Source: Deltaproteobacteria bacterium
GTDB lineage: Bacteria; Desulfobacterota; DSM-4660; Desulfatiglandales; Desulfatiglandaceae
Length of the DNA: 64,000 nt
Assembly (NCBI GenBank): GCA_021737785.1
Contig: JAIPDI010000032.1
Location: 1 to 64,000, forward strand
Direction of reading: 5' to 3'
Shown here one piece after another: positions 1 through 8,275 of this stretch; positions within the stretch are counted from its first letter, which is position 1, and the number at the start of each line of letters is the position of its first letter. The notes below the pieces were generated by a model that saw only the letters and a list, made by a program, of their open reading frames with translations, made no database searches and was not told the origin of the DNA. The position numbers and the translations under genes were made by a program.

Positions 1-376
1 ATCATGCTTTTCACCTACAATGGGTTAACAACTGGTCTATTTCTATACCAAAATGTAGGGCAAAAAGCAAGCTAAAAATGAGTCTATTTACAATTATTTC
101 AATCGTTTAATTAACTTTTACTTTTTACGAGACCATCAAGCTTGATATTAAAAAAAATCTCTCACAGAGCCCACTGAGGCACAGAGTTTTTTGATCAGAA
201 TCCTTGAGAGGAGGATTCTGATCAAACCCTGACATGCCATGGCAAAGAAAAATTCAATCTCTGTGATCTCTGTGCGCTCAAGCGAAGCGGGTGTGAGACA
301 TAAAAATATGACCATCTACACGCATGGTCCCGTTGTACCTGCAACCATCGATTCAGCCGATAACTTATTGGCCGAC
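1..376. other. non-coding flank, AT-rich, with repeat fragments
   Basis: No convincing gene is seen. Short reading frames here have no ribosome site and no recognisable protein. The stretch contains cacagag-type repeat words (about 160-190 and 260-275) that recur at about 1610, 2050-2130, 2235-2310, 4150, 16775, 17475, 27744 and 27805, and a perfect inverted repeat described separately. Confidence 0.6.
191..225. repeat. perfect 13-bp inverted repeat
   Basis: Arms 191-203 and 213-225 (TTGATCAGAATCC and its exact complement) are separated by a 9-nt loop. Neither strand has a T-run after the stem, so it does not look like an intrinsic terminator. It lies downstream of the SEC-C gene. A protein-binding site or a repeat-element core are both possible. 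Confidence 0.6.
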
Positions 377-1141
377 TCAATCTTTTTTCACTCTGGAGCC
401 GATATACCCCGGCCGTTCGCAGATGAGGGCGTCGATCTCGGCGCTGCGTTCGCTTAGAAACCGCATGATCCGGTCGGATTTGGACTTCACGATCACCGGG
501 TCCTGTCGCTCGATGTCCGAACCCTTAATGAGCATCTCGTTCGCATAGAGATAAGAGACGATCGTATCATCGGCATCCAGCTCCACATCGAATTTTTGCT
601 GAAGATAGTCCAGCCAGTAGCCGAATTCATGGGGATGCTCGATATGTTCCACCGGAACCCCCATGTCGAAACTGATGGGCTTGGCCAGGCCGGGCATCAG
701 CTTTGAGCCCCCCAAATAGTCGAGGAGGTGGGCCAGTTGATGCACCAGAGCGCTGTCGCTGATCTCCGGGGATATGGCAATATAGAGGTTTTCGGGGTCG
801 GTCGGCTGTGTTTTCAGGATATTGACAAAGACCCCGCCGGTCCCCCCCTCTTCTTTTCCCTCGGTCTTGTGATGAAACAGGTCCAGGGCCTTATACGCAT
901 CCAGATCAATAAATTTCACGCCTGCAGTCACCCCGGTCAGCTGCCGGATATCCAGTTCTTCCAGCATCTCCTGGGACCGGCCATACCGGACATTCGGCAG
1001 TTCCGTAATCCGGGCGCTCATTTCAGGAGAAAACTCCCCCATCCCGTCCAGGGTAAGTTCGTCTTCCCTGCCCAGATGGCAGTTTTTGAATTTCTTCCCG
1101 CTGCCGCAGGGGCAGGGATCATTTCTTCCGATTTTTTTCAT
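377..1141 (-). CDS. SEC-C zinc-motif protein
   Basis: A 254-residue protein that opens with a SEC-C metal-binding motif (GRNDPCPCGSGKKFKNCH, residues about 5-22), the zinc-binding tail also found on SecA and many accessory proteins. The rest is an acidic globular domain with no family I recognise. A longer reading frame extends upstream to 1255, but the start at 1141 places the motif at the N-terminus, as in many SEC-C proteins, and the extension looks like translated intergenic repeat. The gene stands alone, with repeats on both sides. In other families the motif is used for zinc or partner binding. The function of this protein is unknown. Confidence 0.75.
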   Translation of the reverse strand: MKKIGRNDPCPCGSGKKFKNCHLGREDELTLDGMGEFSPEMSARITELPNVRYGRSQEMLEELDIRQLTGVTAGVKFIDLDAYKALDLFHHKTEGKEEGGTGGVFVNILKTQPTDPENLYIAISPEISDSALVHQLAHLLDYLGGSKLMPGLAKPISFDMGVPVEHIEHPHEFGYWLDYLQQKFDVELDADDTIVSYLYANEMLIKGSDIERQDPVIVKSKSDRIMRFLSERSAEIDALICERPGYIGSRVKKD

Positions 1142-1315
1142 GGGATTAAGGGACCCCAAAAGGACTGAAGTGACAAAAGGGACAAAAAGAAGCGGAGGGG
1201 ACCCGAGGAAATGCTGCTGAGGCCCCCACCCGGGAGTGAACTCTACACGCCACATCTAATTGACAAACTTCGTTAACTTTAAACACTTTAGCTCACTTTA
1301 GGCACTGTCTTTTTG

Positions 1316-1585
1316 TCAATCCTCAATAATCCGGTCTTTGAGCGCATCATAGGACCAGCACGGCAAGGGACCGGCGGCCCCTGTCCTCGGGTTGAGGCTG
1401 TGCCGGTACGAGGCCTTGGCCTCCTGTGTTTCCATCATATGCTCCCATCCCCGCTTGAAATAGGGGCATTCATCATTAAAGCAGACCCACAAAAAGGTAT
1501 CGGCCCACGTGGAATCGGCCGGGGGCTGCCACCTTTTCATCTCGACGTTGCAGTGCTTACACTTGGGGTTTTCCTGATCGTTCAT
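1316..1585 (-). CDS. small zinc-ribbon-like conserved protein
   Basis: An 89-residue protein with a CxxC pair near residues 9-12 (CKHC) and a second pair near residues 35-40 (CFNDEC), spaced as in a treble-clef or zinc-ribbon fold. The middle is rich in Trp and Phe. There are no signal or membrane segments. It precedes the SEC-C gene on the same strand but is separated from it by about 170 bases containing TAAAGTG-type repeat words, so a shared transcript is uncertain. I do not recognise a named family beyond a zinc-binding small protein. Confidence 0.6.
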   Translation of the reverse strand: MNDQENPKCKHCNVEMKRWQPPADSTWADTFLWVCFNDECPYFKRGWEHMMETQEAKASYRHSLNPRTGAAGPLPCWSYDALKDRIIED

Positions 1586-1627
1586 ATTTTCTCCAATCGA
1601 ATTTCATATCACACAGAGAACACAGGG

Positions 1628-2011
1628 TCACAGAGGTTTATTTATTATTCTTGAGATACCATCCTTAAGAAGAACTTCATTGAAATTAATCAGCAGGCCG
1701 ATTTCCTTTTCAGCCAGTCGCAGATACGTCAACAACTGTTTCTTGTGAACAGGTTTGACTGTCTCGACAGATTTCAGTTCAACAATTATCACGGATTCAA
1801 CAAGCAAATCAATACGAAATCCAAGATCCGTGATTTTCTGATCGCGATAAAAAATAGGGAGTTCAACTTCTGATTCGACCCTTATTCCCATACGATCCAA
1901 CTCTATCACCATACACTTCTGATAGACGGATTCGAGGAGTCCAGGGCCTAAAGCTTTGTGTACTGCAATTGCAGCCTGGATAATTTGCGATGTAATGAAA
2001 TTCAGATCCAT
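1628..2011 (-). CDS. GxxExxY family protein
   Basis: A 127-residue protein with the family's signature GLLESVY near residue 30. It is followed by a conserved core ending in DLLV...IIVELKSVE, which resembles the D-(E/D)xK arrangement of PD-(D/E)XK nuclease folds. Start chosen at 2011 (MDLNF) because upstream residues are low-complexity and derive from flanking repeat DNA. The family is known to be multicopy in some genomes and its cellular role is undefined. A damaged partial copy lies just upstream (2147-2205). Surrounding cacagag repeats on both sides suggest that the gene belongs to a mobile or expandable repeat unit; this is inference. Confidence 0.8.
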   Translation of the reverse strand: MDLNFITSQIIQAAIAVHKALGPGLLESVYQKCMVIELDRMGIRVESEVELPIFYRDQKITDLGFRIDLLVESVIIVELKSVETVKPVHKKQLLTYLRLAEKEIGLLINFNEVLLKDGISRIINKPL

Positions 2012-2020
2012 CGCATCCCA

Positions 2021-2330
2021 TCTCGCACAAAACCAAAAAAAAAGAAACATCACACAGAGAACACAGGGTCACAGAGAAAAATCCTTGATTCTTTTCTGCT
2101 AATACTCTGTGCCTCTGTGGGCTCTGTATGAGAACAGGTTGTTCATTCTGATTGGACCTTTAGCCCCATACGGTCCAACTCTATCACCATACACTTCTGA
2201 TAGACATCTCGCACAAAACCAAAAAAAAAGAAATATCACACGGAGAACACAGGGTCACAGATAAAATTCCTTGATTCTTTTCTGCTAATACTCTGTGCCT
2301 CTGTGGGCTCTGTGTGAGAACAGGTTTTTC
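2021..2330. repeat. tandem pair of ~125-bp repeats
   Basis: The segment about 2021-2144 and the segment about 2206-2330 are nearly identical. Both contain a run of A, cacagag words, and the phrase ccttgattcttttctgct followed by ctctgtgcctctgtggg. Between them lies a short piece of the neighbouring GxxExxY gene. The arrangement is best explained by tandem duplication of a unit containing the gene's 5' part, with a 93-bp deletion in the outer copy. Confidence 0.8.
2147..2205 (-). pseudogene. remnant of a duplicated GxxExxY gene
   Basis: These 59 bases match 1869-1927 inside the intact GxxExxY gene with a handful of substitutions. The copy then jumps to sequence equivalent to 2021, skipping 93 bases (31 codons) that include the gene start. 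It cannot make a protein. Confidence 0.7.
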
Positions 2331-2334
2331 ATTC

Positions 2335-2384
2335 AAAAAAAAACCAAATCCCTTCCGCCCCGGGACAGGGATCTGGTTTTTTTT
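2335..2384 (-). terminator. intrinsic terminator after hdrB
   Basis: On the minus strand, stem AAACCAGATCCCT (2379-2367) pairs with AGGGATTTGGTTT (2353-2341) with one mismatch and is followed by a run of T. It lies about 20 bases after the hdrB stop and closes the qmoA-qmoB-hdrC-hdrB unit. Confidence 0.9.
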
Positions 2385-2403
2385 AATCCATACGCATGGC
2401 AGT

Positions 2404-3282
2404 TCACCCGATGGCGGCCTGTAATATGCCTTCGGGGGGGATGATATTGTAATTGAGGGCCGCATCCTTTTTAAGATCCATACCGAATGCCACGGCCATC
2501 AACTGGGTCAGGTAGACGATCGGGATATCAAAATCGGTCCCGTATGCGTCGTTGATCCGGCCCTGATACATCTCTAAATTCATGGCGCACATGGGACAGA
2601 CCGTAGAGATCAGTTGTGCGCCGTGCTTGCGGGCGTCTTCCAGGATATTTTTCACCAGCTTCATGCAGTAGTCGATCTCGGGGAGAAAAATGCCCGACCC
2701 GCAACACTGGATCTTCTTTGGAAACGGCACCGCCTCTGCACCCAGGGCCTCAAGGAGGCGATCCTCCACCACCGGTTTGTTGACGCTGTCGTATTCCCCG
2801 TAGGGCCTCACCGACTGGCATCCCACATATCCGGCCACCTTAAGTCCATTGAGCGGCTTGACCACCCTTTCCCGGATCCGGTCGACCCCGATATCATTAT
2901 ACAGCACATCCTGGATATGCCGCACCTTGATGGTCCCTTTATACTTCAGGCCCCCCTCGGCAAGACACTCATTCACCTGCTTCAGAAGTTCCGGATCTTC
3001 CTGAATCTCATGATTCACCTTGACCATCTGTATGTAGCAGGAACTGCAGGGCGCAACAATGTCGTAACCGGCATGGGCCTCTGCCAGGGCCAGATTTCGG
3101 GCGTTCAATACCTTGATGGCCAGGTCATTGGCCCCGGCATAGGAGACGCTCGCCCCGCAGCAGTTCCAGTCCTCGATCTCCTCGAATTCCATGCCCAGGG
3201 CCGCGCAGGCGGGTTTCAGCGAGACGAGAAAATTGGCCCCGGTACCCTCTAAACTGCATCCCCAGTATAAGAAATATTTCAT
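2404..3282 (-). CDS. hdrB: HdrB-like heterodisulfide reductase subunit B
   Basis: A 292-residue soluble protein with two CCG domains, seen as CxnCCGASV (residues about 41-46) with PCSSC (about 78-82), and CVGCQS...CCGSG...CPMC in the second half. In HdrB these cysteines hold noncubane 4Fe-4S clusters that perform disulfide-type chemistry. Its start codon overlaps the hdrC stop by 4 bases, so the two are translationally coupled. The pair follows qmoA and qmoB at the position usually taken by qmoC. The likely role is to accept or deliver electrons for the Qmo-type flavoprotein complex that serves adenylylsulfate reductase. Function inside this complex is inferred from context. Confidence 0.9.
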   Translation of the reverse strand: MKYFLYWGCSLEGTGANFLVSLKPACAALGMEFEEIEDWNCCGASVSYAGANDLAIKVLNARNLALAEAHAGYDIVAPCSSCYIQMVKVNHEIQEDPELLKQVNECLAEGGLKYKGTIKVRHIQDVLYNDIGVDRIRERVVKPLNGLKVAGYVGCQSVRPYGEYDSVNKPVVEDRLLEALGAEAVPFPKKIQCCGSGIFLPEIDYCMKLVKNILEDARKHGAQLISTVCPMCAMNLEMYQGRINDAYGTDFDIPIVYLTQLMAVAFGMDLKKDAALNYNIIPPEGILQAAIG

Positions 3283-3869
3283 GCGATGGCCCCTCCTTTT
3301 CCTAACCGTTCCGCCTTGTCCAGCATCTTCCGGAGGGACTGAATCCCTTTGATCTTTGGTTCCGGGAGGAGTTTCATCCTCCGGTGAAGCATCAATTTGA
3401 TGCCGATATCCATAAAATTGAGCATCCCCTTGACGCCCTCGATGAGCCCTCCGGAAAAAAAGACCCGTCTGGGCAGGTCCTTTTCGTCAATGCGGCCCAG
3501 CCTGTAGACCTGTTTCCAGAATTCCCCTCCAAAGGCGGCCGTGTCTTTCCTGGGGACATACCCCTGCTTGAGGGCATAATGGGCCAACCCGTGCATGACA
3601 TCCATGACCGGGATCGCTCGCGGACACTTCACCACGCAGGTGTAACAGGAAGTACAGAGCATAATGGACTGGCTGTTTAAGACCTCTTCCCTCTTGCCCG
3701 CCCGGATGAGCCCGAAGATCTGCCTCGGGGGATAATCCATATGCTCCCTCAGGGGGCACGACCCCGCACAGACGCCGCAGTTCATGCACATCTTGATCTC
3801 ATCTCCGGCATCCACATTCCGGAAGACCTCCTCGGCAAACGAGGGATCGTAGTTGACCTTGTTTTCCAT
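3279..3869 (-). CDS. hdrC: HdrC-like iron-sulfur subunit
   Basis: A 196-residue ferredoxin-type protein with two 4Fe-4S motifs, CMNCGVCAGSCP (residues about 28-39) and CTSCYTCVVKCP (about 72-83). It has no membrane segments, so it lacks the HdrE-like (cytochrome b-type) half that is fused to HdrC in QmoC. The ATG at 3869 is preferred to the TTG six bases upstream because AGGGG lies 6 nt before it. It overlaps hdrB by 4 bases. About 650 repeat-containing bases separate it from qmoB, but no terminator is seen there, so co-transcription with qmoAB is plausible. Confidence 0.9.
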   Translation of the reverse strand: MENKVNYDPSFAEEVFRNVDAGDEIKMCMNCGVCAGSCPLREHMDYPPRQIFGLIRAGKREEVLNSQSIMLCTSCYTCVVKCPRAIPVMDVMHGLAHYALKQGYVPRKDTAAFGGEFWKQVYRLGRIDEKDLPRRVFFSGGLIEGVKGMLNFMDIGIKLMLHRRMKLLPEPKIKGIQSLRKMLDKAERLGKGGAIA

Positions 3870-4000
3870 AAGCAACCCCTTTTAATTGAATATTGATGAT
3901 TGCTGATTGACGATTGAGGGTTCTCGGTGCAGGATGTCCCCTTTCTTACCTACACGGATCAACATAAACCTAACGCAGCACAACCACAACCAAAAAATAT

Positions 4001-4080
4001 CTCACACCCCGGTACCATTTTCCGAAGCTACCCCAGAGCAATCGGTCCTCCGGAATTGCACAGGGCATGCGGGGTAAACA
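4001..4080 (-). repeat. 80-bp interspersed element, copy 1
   Basis: This stretch is the reverse complement of 17494-17573 with one substitution over about 79 bases. It has no coding potential. The other copy sits exactly where two otherwise matching leaders differ, which suggests a small mobile or copied element. Confidence 0.85.
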
Positions 4081-4264
4081 GAGACACCCCGGTGAAACAA
4101 GAGTGAAAAACGGTTTCACAGGGCACCGCTTAGCGGCATCTTCGACAGGCAGAGACACAAAGAAACATATACTCTTTTGCTTACATTCTGTTGGCGTATA
4201 GAACTCCCGTCCGCCAGGACCTGGCCTGTTTTGATCATGGGATCCTTCTTCCAGGATCAAAACA

Positions 4265-4347
4265 AAACAATACCCCTCTTTGCGGCCTTCGCGTACTTGG
4301 CGGTTCAATTCCTGAATTCCTGAATCCCTGCTACCATCCCTTATAAG
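4265..4347. repeat. direct repeat duplicating the qmoB 3' end
   Basis: Bases about 4265-4347 match about 4457-4540 (shared words include caatacccctctttgcggcc and tggcggttca). The second copy runs into the last codons of qmoB, so the first carries a diverged duplicate of those codons (about 4330-4346). The copies are offset by 192 bases. Confidence 0.75.
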
Positions 4348-4523
4348 GATTTTCTTGCTTTTTGTAATAGAAACCCAGGAAATAAGGCACTGCTAATGGG
4401 GCGTAGCCGCAACCAATCCCGCCAAGGCCGGACCTACACAAAGCCGTAAGGGCTTTAAAACAATACCCCTCTTTGCGGCCTTCGCGCACCTGGCGGTTCA
4501 ACCCCATAATTCCTAAATTCCTG

Positions 4524-6755
4524 CTACCACCCCTTATACGGGTTGGGTCCGACCTCCTCGAGTTTGGTCATGAATTCATCGATAATGCCGGGAATCCTAT
4601 GATAATCGGTGATCCCCACCTCCTCAAACCTCACCCGGTCCGACTCCAGGGCCAACCGGTCCAGGGTCTCGGACACCTTGCCCAGTCTCGTATTGGCCAG
4701 TTCGCTCCCCTTGACAAAGTGGCACTGGTAATCGTCTCCGTGGCGGCACCCGAACAGGAGGATGCCGTCAATGCCCCTGGAGAGCGAATCTGCAATCCAG
4801 ACCAGGTTCATGGAACCGAGGCACCTCATGGGAATGAACCGGATATAGGGGCTCCATTTCATTCGCTTGATGCCGGCCATATCCAGGGCAGGGAGGGCGT
4901 CGTTTTCACAGACCAGGCAGAGCACCCTAGGCTTTTCTTCGTCCTCTTCAGGGACATGCACCGTCTTGATCATGTTTCCGATCATCCCCACCGAGTAGTT
5001 CTTGAACGAGATGATCCGCTCGGGGCAGGCCCCCATACAGACGCCGCACCGCCGGCAACGGGTGGGATTGGGAAGAGGGTTGCCCTTTTCGTCTTCGTTG
5101 ATGGCCCCGAAGGGACATTCCTCCGTGCATCGCTTGCACTGGGTGCACCGCTGCATGTTGAACTCGGGAAAGGTCATATCCCCGGCCCTGGGATGGACCG
5201 CCTTCCCCTCGGCCGTGGCCTCGGTACACTGGATCGCCTTCATGGCCGCGCCCGCGGCATCTTCGATGGCCTTGATCGTCTCCATCGGCCGCCGAATACA
5301 ACCGGCCGCATAAATGCCGGTCCGCCGGGTTTCATAGGGGAAACAGATAAAGTGGGAATCCGGGAACCCATATTTCAGGGTGGGGAGTTCAGGACCCTGG
5401 CGATAGGCCAGGTGAAGGGCGCTGTTGGCAAAAAACCCGGTGTCGGGCGCCACTTCGATCATCCCGTTTTCATCGGCCCCTTCGGTATCGGAGGGCGCCT
5501 TGATCCTGGGGGTGGTCACGGGCCTGGAGGCCGGGACCATGCCGACCGCCAGTACAACCATGTCCAGGTCTTCGATCTTGACCTTATCGCCCAACAGCTC
5601 ATCATCGGCCTCCACAAAGAGCTTGCCCCCGGCCTCGCCCACCTCTGTGGCCGCGCCTCGAATAAATACATTCCCGTCGTTCTGGGCCTTTCGATAAAAA
5701 TCCTCGGACTGCCCCACCGTGCGGATATCCTTATACAGGATATAGTTCACTGCCTCGGGATTCTGCTCCTTCAAATAGGTCGCCTGCTTCATGGAGACCA
5801 GACAGCAGACCGATGAGCAGTAGGGGAGGTGGTCGGGATCCCTGGATCCGGCGCACTGGATAAAGAGGACGTTTTTGACGTCGCCGCCGTCCGACGGCCG
5901 CGTAATCTTTCCTGCCGCGGCCATCTCTTCCATCTCCACATTGGTGACCACATCCTTGAACTTGCCGTACCCCAGATGCCCCAATTTGTTGGCGTCATAG
6001 GGGACCCAGCCCGTGGCCTGAACAACGGCCCCGACCCTTTCCGTGGCGCTGTTTCCGTTGGCCTTGATATCAACTGAAAAGAGGCCCGGGCCGCCGCTTA
6101 TTTTTTCCACCGTCGCAGAGGTATAGACCTTGATCTTGGGCTCGTCTTCCACCGACTGGATCAACGCTGCCGCGTTGTTGTCTGAAAGCGCTTTATAGGG
6201 AGAGGTAATGGTGCTTTTCATCCTGCCCAGAAAGCCCCCCAGCTTGTCCTCTCTTTCCACCAGGATGGCCTGGTATCCCGCACTGGCCGTTTCCAGGGCC
6301 GCGGTCATTCCGGCCAGACCCCCGCCCACCACCAGGATGTCTTTGGAATATTCCTCCTCGGCCTTATACGGCTGAACCCACTGGGTGTCTTTGGCCTGAG
6401 AACAGCCCATCCGGAGATTGTCTTCAGCCAGCATCTGGGTGTCTTCCTCTCCCGGGGCCTGGCTCCAGGCCACCTGTTCCCTCAGATTGACCCGCTGAAC
6501 AATCACATCGTGACCGAAATTAAACACATCATAGTTGACCCTGTAAGAACATGCGGCGATAACGACGGTGTTGACCCCCTCGTCCTGAATATCTTTTTTG
6601 ATAAGGTCGACACCTTCCTGGCCGCACAGAAAAGGGTGGTCCCTGATGATATCGATACCGGAGTCCGCGGTACCCTCTTCCTTGAGCTGCTCTATATTCA
6701 GGGCATCTCCGATGCCGCAGCCGGTGCAAATATAAACTGCCGTCTTTTTGTCCAT
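4524..6755 (-). CDS. qmoB: QmoB, HdrA/MvhD-like flavoprotein
   Basis: A 743-residue protein. An N-terminal CTGCGIG motif precedes an HdrA-type FAD domain with VVGGGLAGMTAALE near residue 140. Next come two 4Fe-4S motifs, CTQCKRCTEECP and CRRCGVCMGACP (about residues 530-580), and a C-terminal MvhD-like domain with LVCEN and GCRHGDDYQC. This order is the hallmark of QmoB, a soluble subunit of the quinone-interacting oxidoreductase that supplies electrons to AprAB. It follows qmoA after 4 bases. The MvhD-like part keeps cysteine, in contrast to the selenocysteine seen in the separate mvhD gene at 26338. The family assignment is firm. The identity of the membrane partner here is unclear, because hdrCB rather than qmoC lies downstream. 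Confidence 0.95.
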   Translation of the reverse strand: MDKKTAVYICTGCGIGDALNIEQLKEEGTADSGIDIIRDHPFLCGQEGVDLIKKDIQDEGVNTVVIAACSYRVNYDVFNFGHDVIVQRVNLREQVAWSQAPGEEDTQMLAEDNLRMGCSQAKDTQWVQPYKAEEEYSKDILVVGGGLAGMTAALETASAGYQAILVEREDKLGGFLGRMKSTITSPYKALSDNNAAALIQSVEDEPKIKVYTSATVEKISGGPGLFSVDIKANGNSATERVGAVVQATGWVPYDANKLGHLGYGKFKDVVTNVEMEEMAAAGKITRPSDGGDVKNVLFIQCAGSRDPDHLPYCSSVCCLVSMKQATYLKEQNPEAVNYILYKDIRTVGQSEDFYRKAQNDGNVFIRGAATEVGEAGGKLFVEADDELLGDKVKIEDLDMVVLAVGMVPASRPVTTPRIKAPSDTEGADENGMIEVAPDTGFFANSALHLAYRQGPELPTLKYGFPDSHFICFPYETRRTGIYAAGCIRRPMETIKAIEDAAGAAMKAIQCTEATAEGKAVHPRAGDMTFPEFNMQRCTQCKRCTEECPFGAINEDEKGNPLPNPTRCRRCGVCMGACPERIISFKNYSVGMIGNMIKTVHVPEEDEEKPRVLCLVCENDALPALDMAGIKRMKWSPYIRFIPMRCLGSMNLVWIADSLSRGIDGILLFGCRHGDDYQCHFVKGSELANTRLGKVSETLDRLALESDRVRFEEVGITDYHRIPGIIDEFMTKLEEVGPNPYKGW

Positions 6756-6759
6756 CGAG

Positions 6760-8028
6760 TTACCTCCTCGCGATTGATTGGATAGCCTTTAAGGCCCCTG
6801 CTGTGGCGTCCTGTACGGACGAAGCGACATCGGTGGGTCTTCTGACGCACCCCGCGCCGTAAATACCGGGCTGCTCCGGATTGTTGATAAGGAATCCGTA
6901 CTCATCGTAGGAAACATCGGGAGCCGGTTCAATTTCGATCCGGTTGGGCACCATGCCGGTGGCCAATACCACCATATCGAAGTTCATGAGGATCTGCTCC
7001 CCGGTCCGGGTGTTTTCGCCTTCCAGGATCAGATTTCCGGTCTCCTCGTCCTCGGTGATATTGGCGATCTTACTCTTGATAAAGGCCACCTTTTCATCCG
7101 CCTGGACCTTGACATAGAAATCCTCCAGCCTGTCCAGGGCCCTGATGTCTATGAAGAAGATCGTGACCTCGCAGTCGGGCTGCTGTTCCCTGAGATAGGT
7201 GGTGTGCTTAAGCGACGCCAGACAGCAAATGCCCGAGCAATAGGGGAGATAGTTTTCGTCCCGGGACCCGGCGCACTGGACAAAGGCGATGGTCTTGGGT
7301 TCTTTCTTGTCGGAGGGCCGCAATATCTTCCCCTCTGTAGGTCCGTTCGGGGCCGCCATCCGCTCCATCATCACATTGGTAATCACGTTTGGGTACTCGC
7401 CGAAACCGTAATAATCGACCTTTGCGGCATCATAGGGGTTCCATCCCGCGGCCCAGACAATGGCGCCGATCTTCAGATCAAAGGTGGTCTCCTTCATATC
7501 CAGATCGATAGCGCCGTATTCACAGGCATCGAGGCATTTCTTGCCTTGGTCGGTCCCCACGATGGAGGGATCCAGGATATATCTCATGGGAAATGCAAAT
7601 TCATGGGGAAGGTAGGCGGCCTTGATCTTGTCCATACCGTAATTAAACGGGTTGTCTATTTCGGCCTCGCATACCTCGGCGCATTTGCCGCAGCAGGTGC
7701 ACTTCTCATTCACATACCGGGGGGCGAGTTTGACAGTGACATCGTAATCCCCTTCGCTCCCGGTAATGCCCGCGACCTCGGCCATGGTAAAAAAACGGAC
7801 CTTGGGATTCTGTCTCATGCGCCGGAAATTGATCTCCAGTCCGCAGTTGGGCGGACACAGCTTTGGAAAATACTGGTATAGCTGGGTCACCCGGCCACCC
7901 AGATAGGGATTCCGCTCGACCAACACCACGTCATGACCGGCCTCAGCCGCTTCCAGTGCCGCCGTAATCCCGCTCATGCCTCCGCCGACCACCAAGATGG
8001 TCTGGCTTGTCGTTTGTACATCTGCCAT
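6760..8028 (-). CDS. qmoA: QmoA, HdrA-like flavoprotein
   Basis: A 422-residue HdrA-like protein. The FAD motif VVGGGMSGITAALE is near residue 13. A cysteine pair follows in KLCPPNCGLE, then a CTCCGKCAEVC iron-sulfur motif (about residue 110), and the HdrA-type QCAGSRDENYLPYCSGICC segment. It is shorter than full HdrA, as expected for QmoA. The start at 8028 has GGAGG six bases upstream; the longer frame to 8091 overlaps the promoter. It is the first gene of the qmoA-qmoB-hdrC-hdrB unit, with its own promoter and palindrome, and lies 530 bases after aprA. Confidence 0.95.
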   Translation of the reverse strand: MADVQTTSQTILVVGGGMSGITAALEAAEAGHDVVLVERNPYLGGRVTQLYQYFPKLCPPNCGLEINFRRMRQNPKVRFFTMAEVAGITGSEGDYDVTVKLAPRYVNEKCTCCGKCAEVCEAEIDNPFNYGMDKIKAAYLPHEFAFPMRYILDPSIVGTDQGKKCLDACEYGAIDLDMKETTFDLKIGAIVWAAGWNPYDAAKVDYYGFGEYPNVITNVMMERMAAPNGPTEGKILRPSDKKEPKTIAFVQCAGSRDENYLPYCSGICCLASLKHTTYLREQQPDCEVTIFFIDIRALDRLEDFYVKVQADEKVAFIKSKIANITEDEETGNLILEGENTRTGEQILMNFDMVVLATGMVPNRIEIEPAPDVSYDEYGFLINNPEQPGIYGAGCVRRPTDVASSVQDATAGALKAIQSIARR

Positions 8029-8062
8029 TGTATCCTCCAGGGTTGTAGTTTTTTGTAAAGGT

Positions 8063-8091
8063 CTATTAATACAAAAAGCGTATTTCGTCAA
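8063..8091 (-). promoter_or_regulatory. sigma70-type promoter of qmoA
   Basis: On the minus strand, -35 TTGACG (8091-8086) and -10 TAATAG (8068-8063) are separated by 17 bases. Transcription would begin near 8056, giving a leader of under 30 nt. The -35 box lies within the long palindrome at 8077-8143. Confidence 0.55.
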
Positions 8092-8143
8092 TATTCATTT
8101 TCACACCACGGCGACGCGAAAATGAACATCGACCAAATACGCT
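8077..8143. promoter_or_regulatory. 26-bp palindrome, putative qmo operator
   Basis: Arms 8077-8102 and 8118-8143 match as inverted repeats at 23 of 26 positions around a 15-base centre. Each arm starts AGCGTATTT and ends TTCATTTTC. There is no T tail in the direction of qmo transcription. Overlap with the -35 box suggests a regulator-binding site, but an attenuating RNA stem is possible only if transcription starts further upstream. Confidence 0.6.
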
Positions 8144-8210
8144 CAATGAATAACTGTCTCATGAGAGTCTCGACTTATCGAACTTTAGGCGGCATCTAAA
8201 AAAGCCTGTT

Positions 8211-8275
8211 TTCCGGCTCCCGGTCGAAGATCCCGCACTTGCGGGGATCGGAGTCCGGGACAAGCTTCGCCGGAA
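8211..8275. repeat. REP/MITE-like palindromic element
   Basis: Ends TTCCGGC (8211-8217) and GCCGGAA (8269-8275) are inverted, with an inner GATCCCGC...GCGGGGATC hairpin at about 8230-8250. This form (GCCGGAATGACGG edge) is common among short palindromic repeats of proteobacteria. It sits between the aprA terminator and the qmoA promoter. Confidence 0.65.

Larger units (their letters stand above)
3870..4523. other. repeat-rich spacer between qmoB and hdrC
   Basis: No gene is seen. The spacer holds a copy of an 80-bp element that recurs inverted at 17494-17573, a GTGAAAC/GTTTCAC stem (4092-4098 with 4113-4119), a tandem copy of the qmoB 3' end, and a degraded minus-strand copy of the GGTTGCGG element near 4397-4433. 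GATTGA-type words occur at 3888-3918. Confidence 0.7.

Noticed and set aside
191-225. intrinsic terminator
   Set aside because: No T run follows the stem on either strand.
4473-5816. long plus-strand reading frame opposite qmoB
   Set aside because: Shadow of a high-GC gene; no ribosome site and no recognisable domain. The same holds for the long antisense frames opposite the second Rossmann kinase, the NuoF-GltD gene and the molybdoenzyme.
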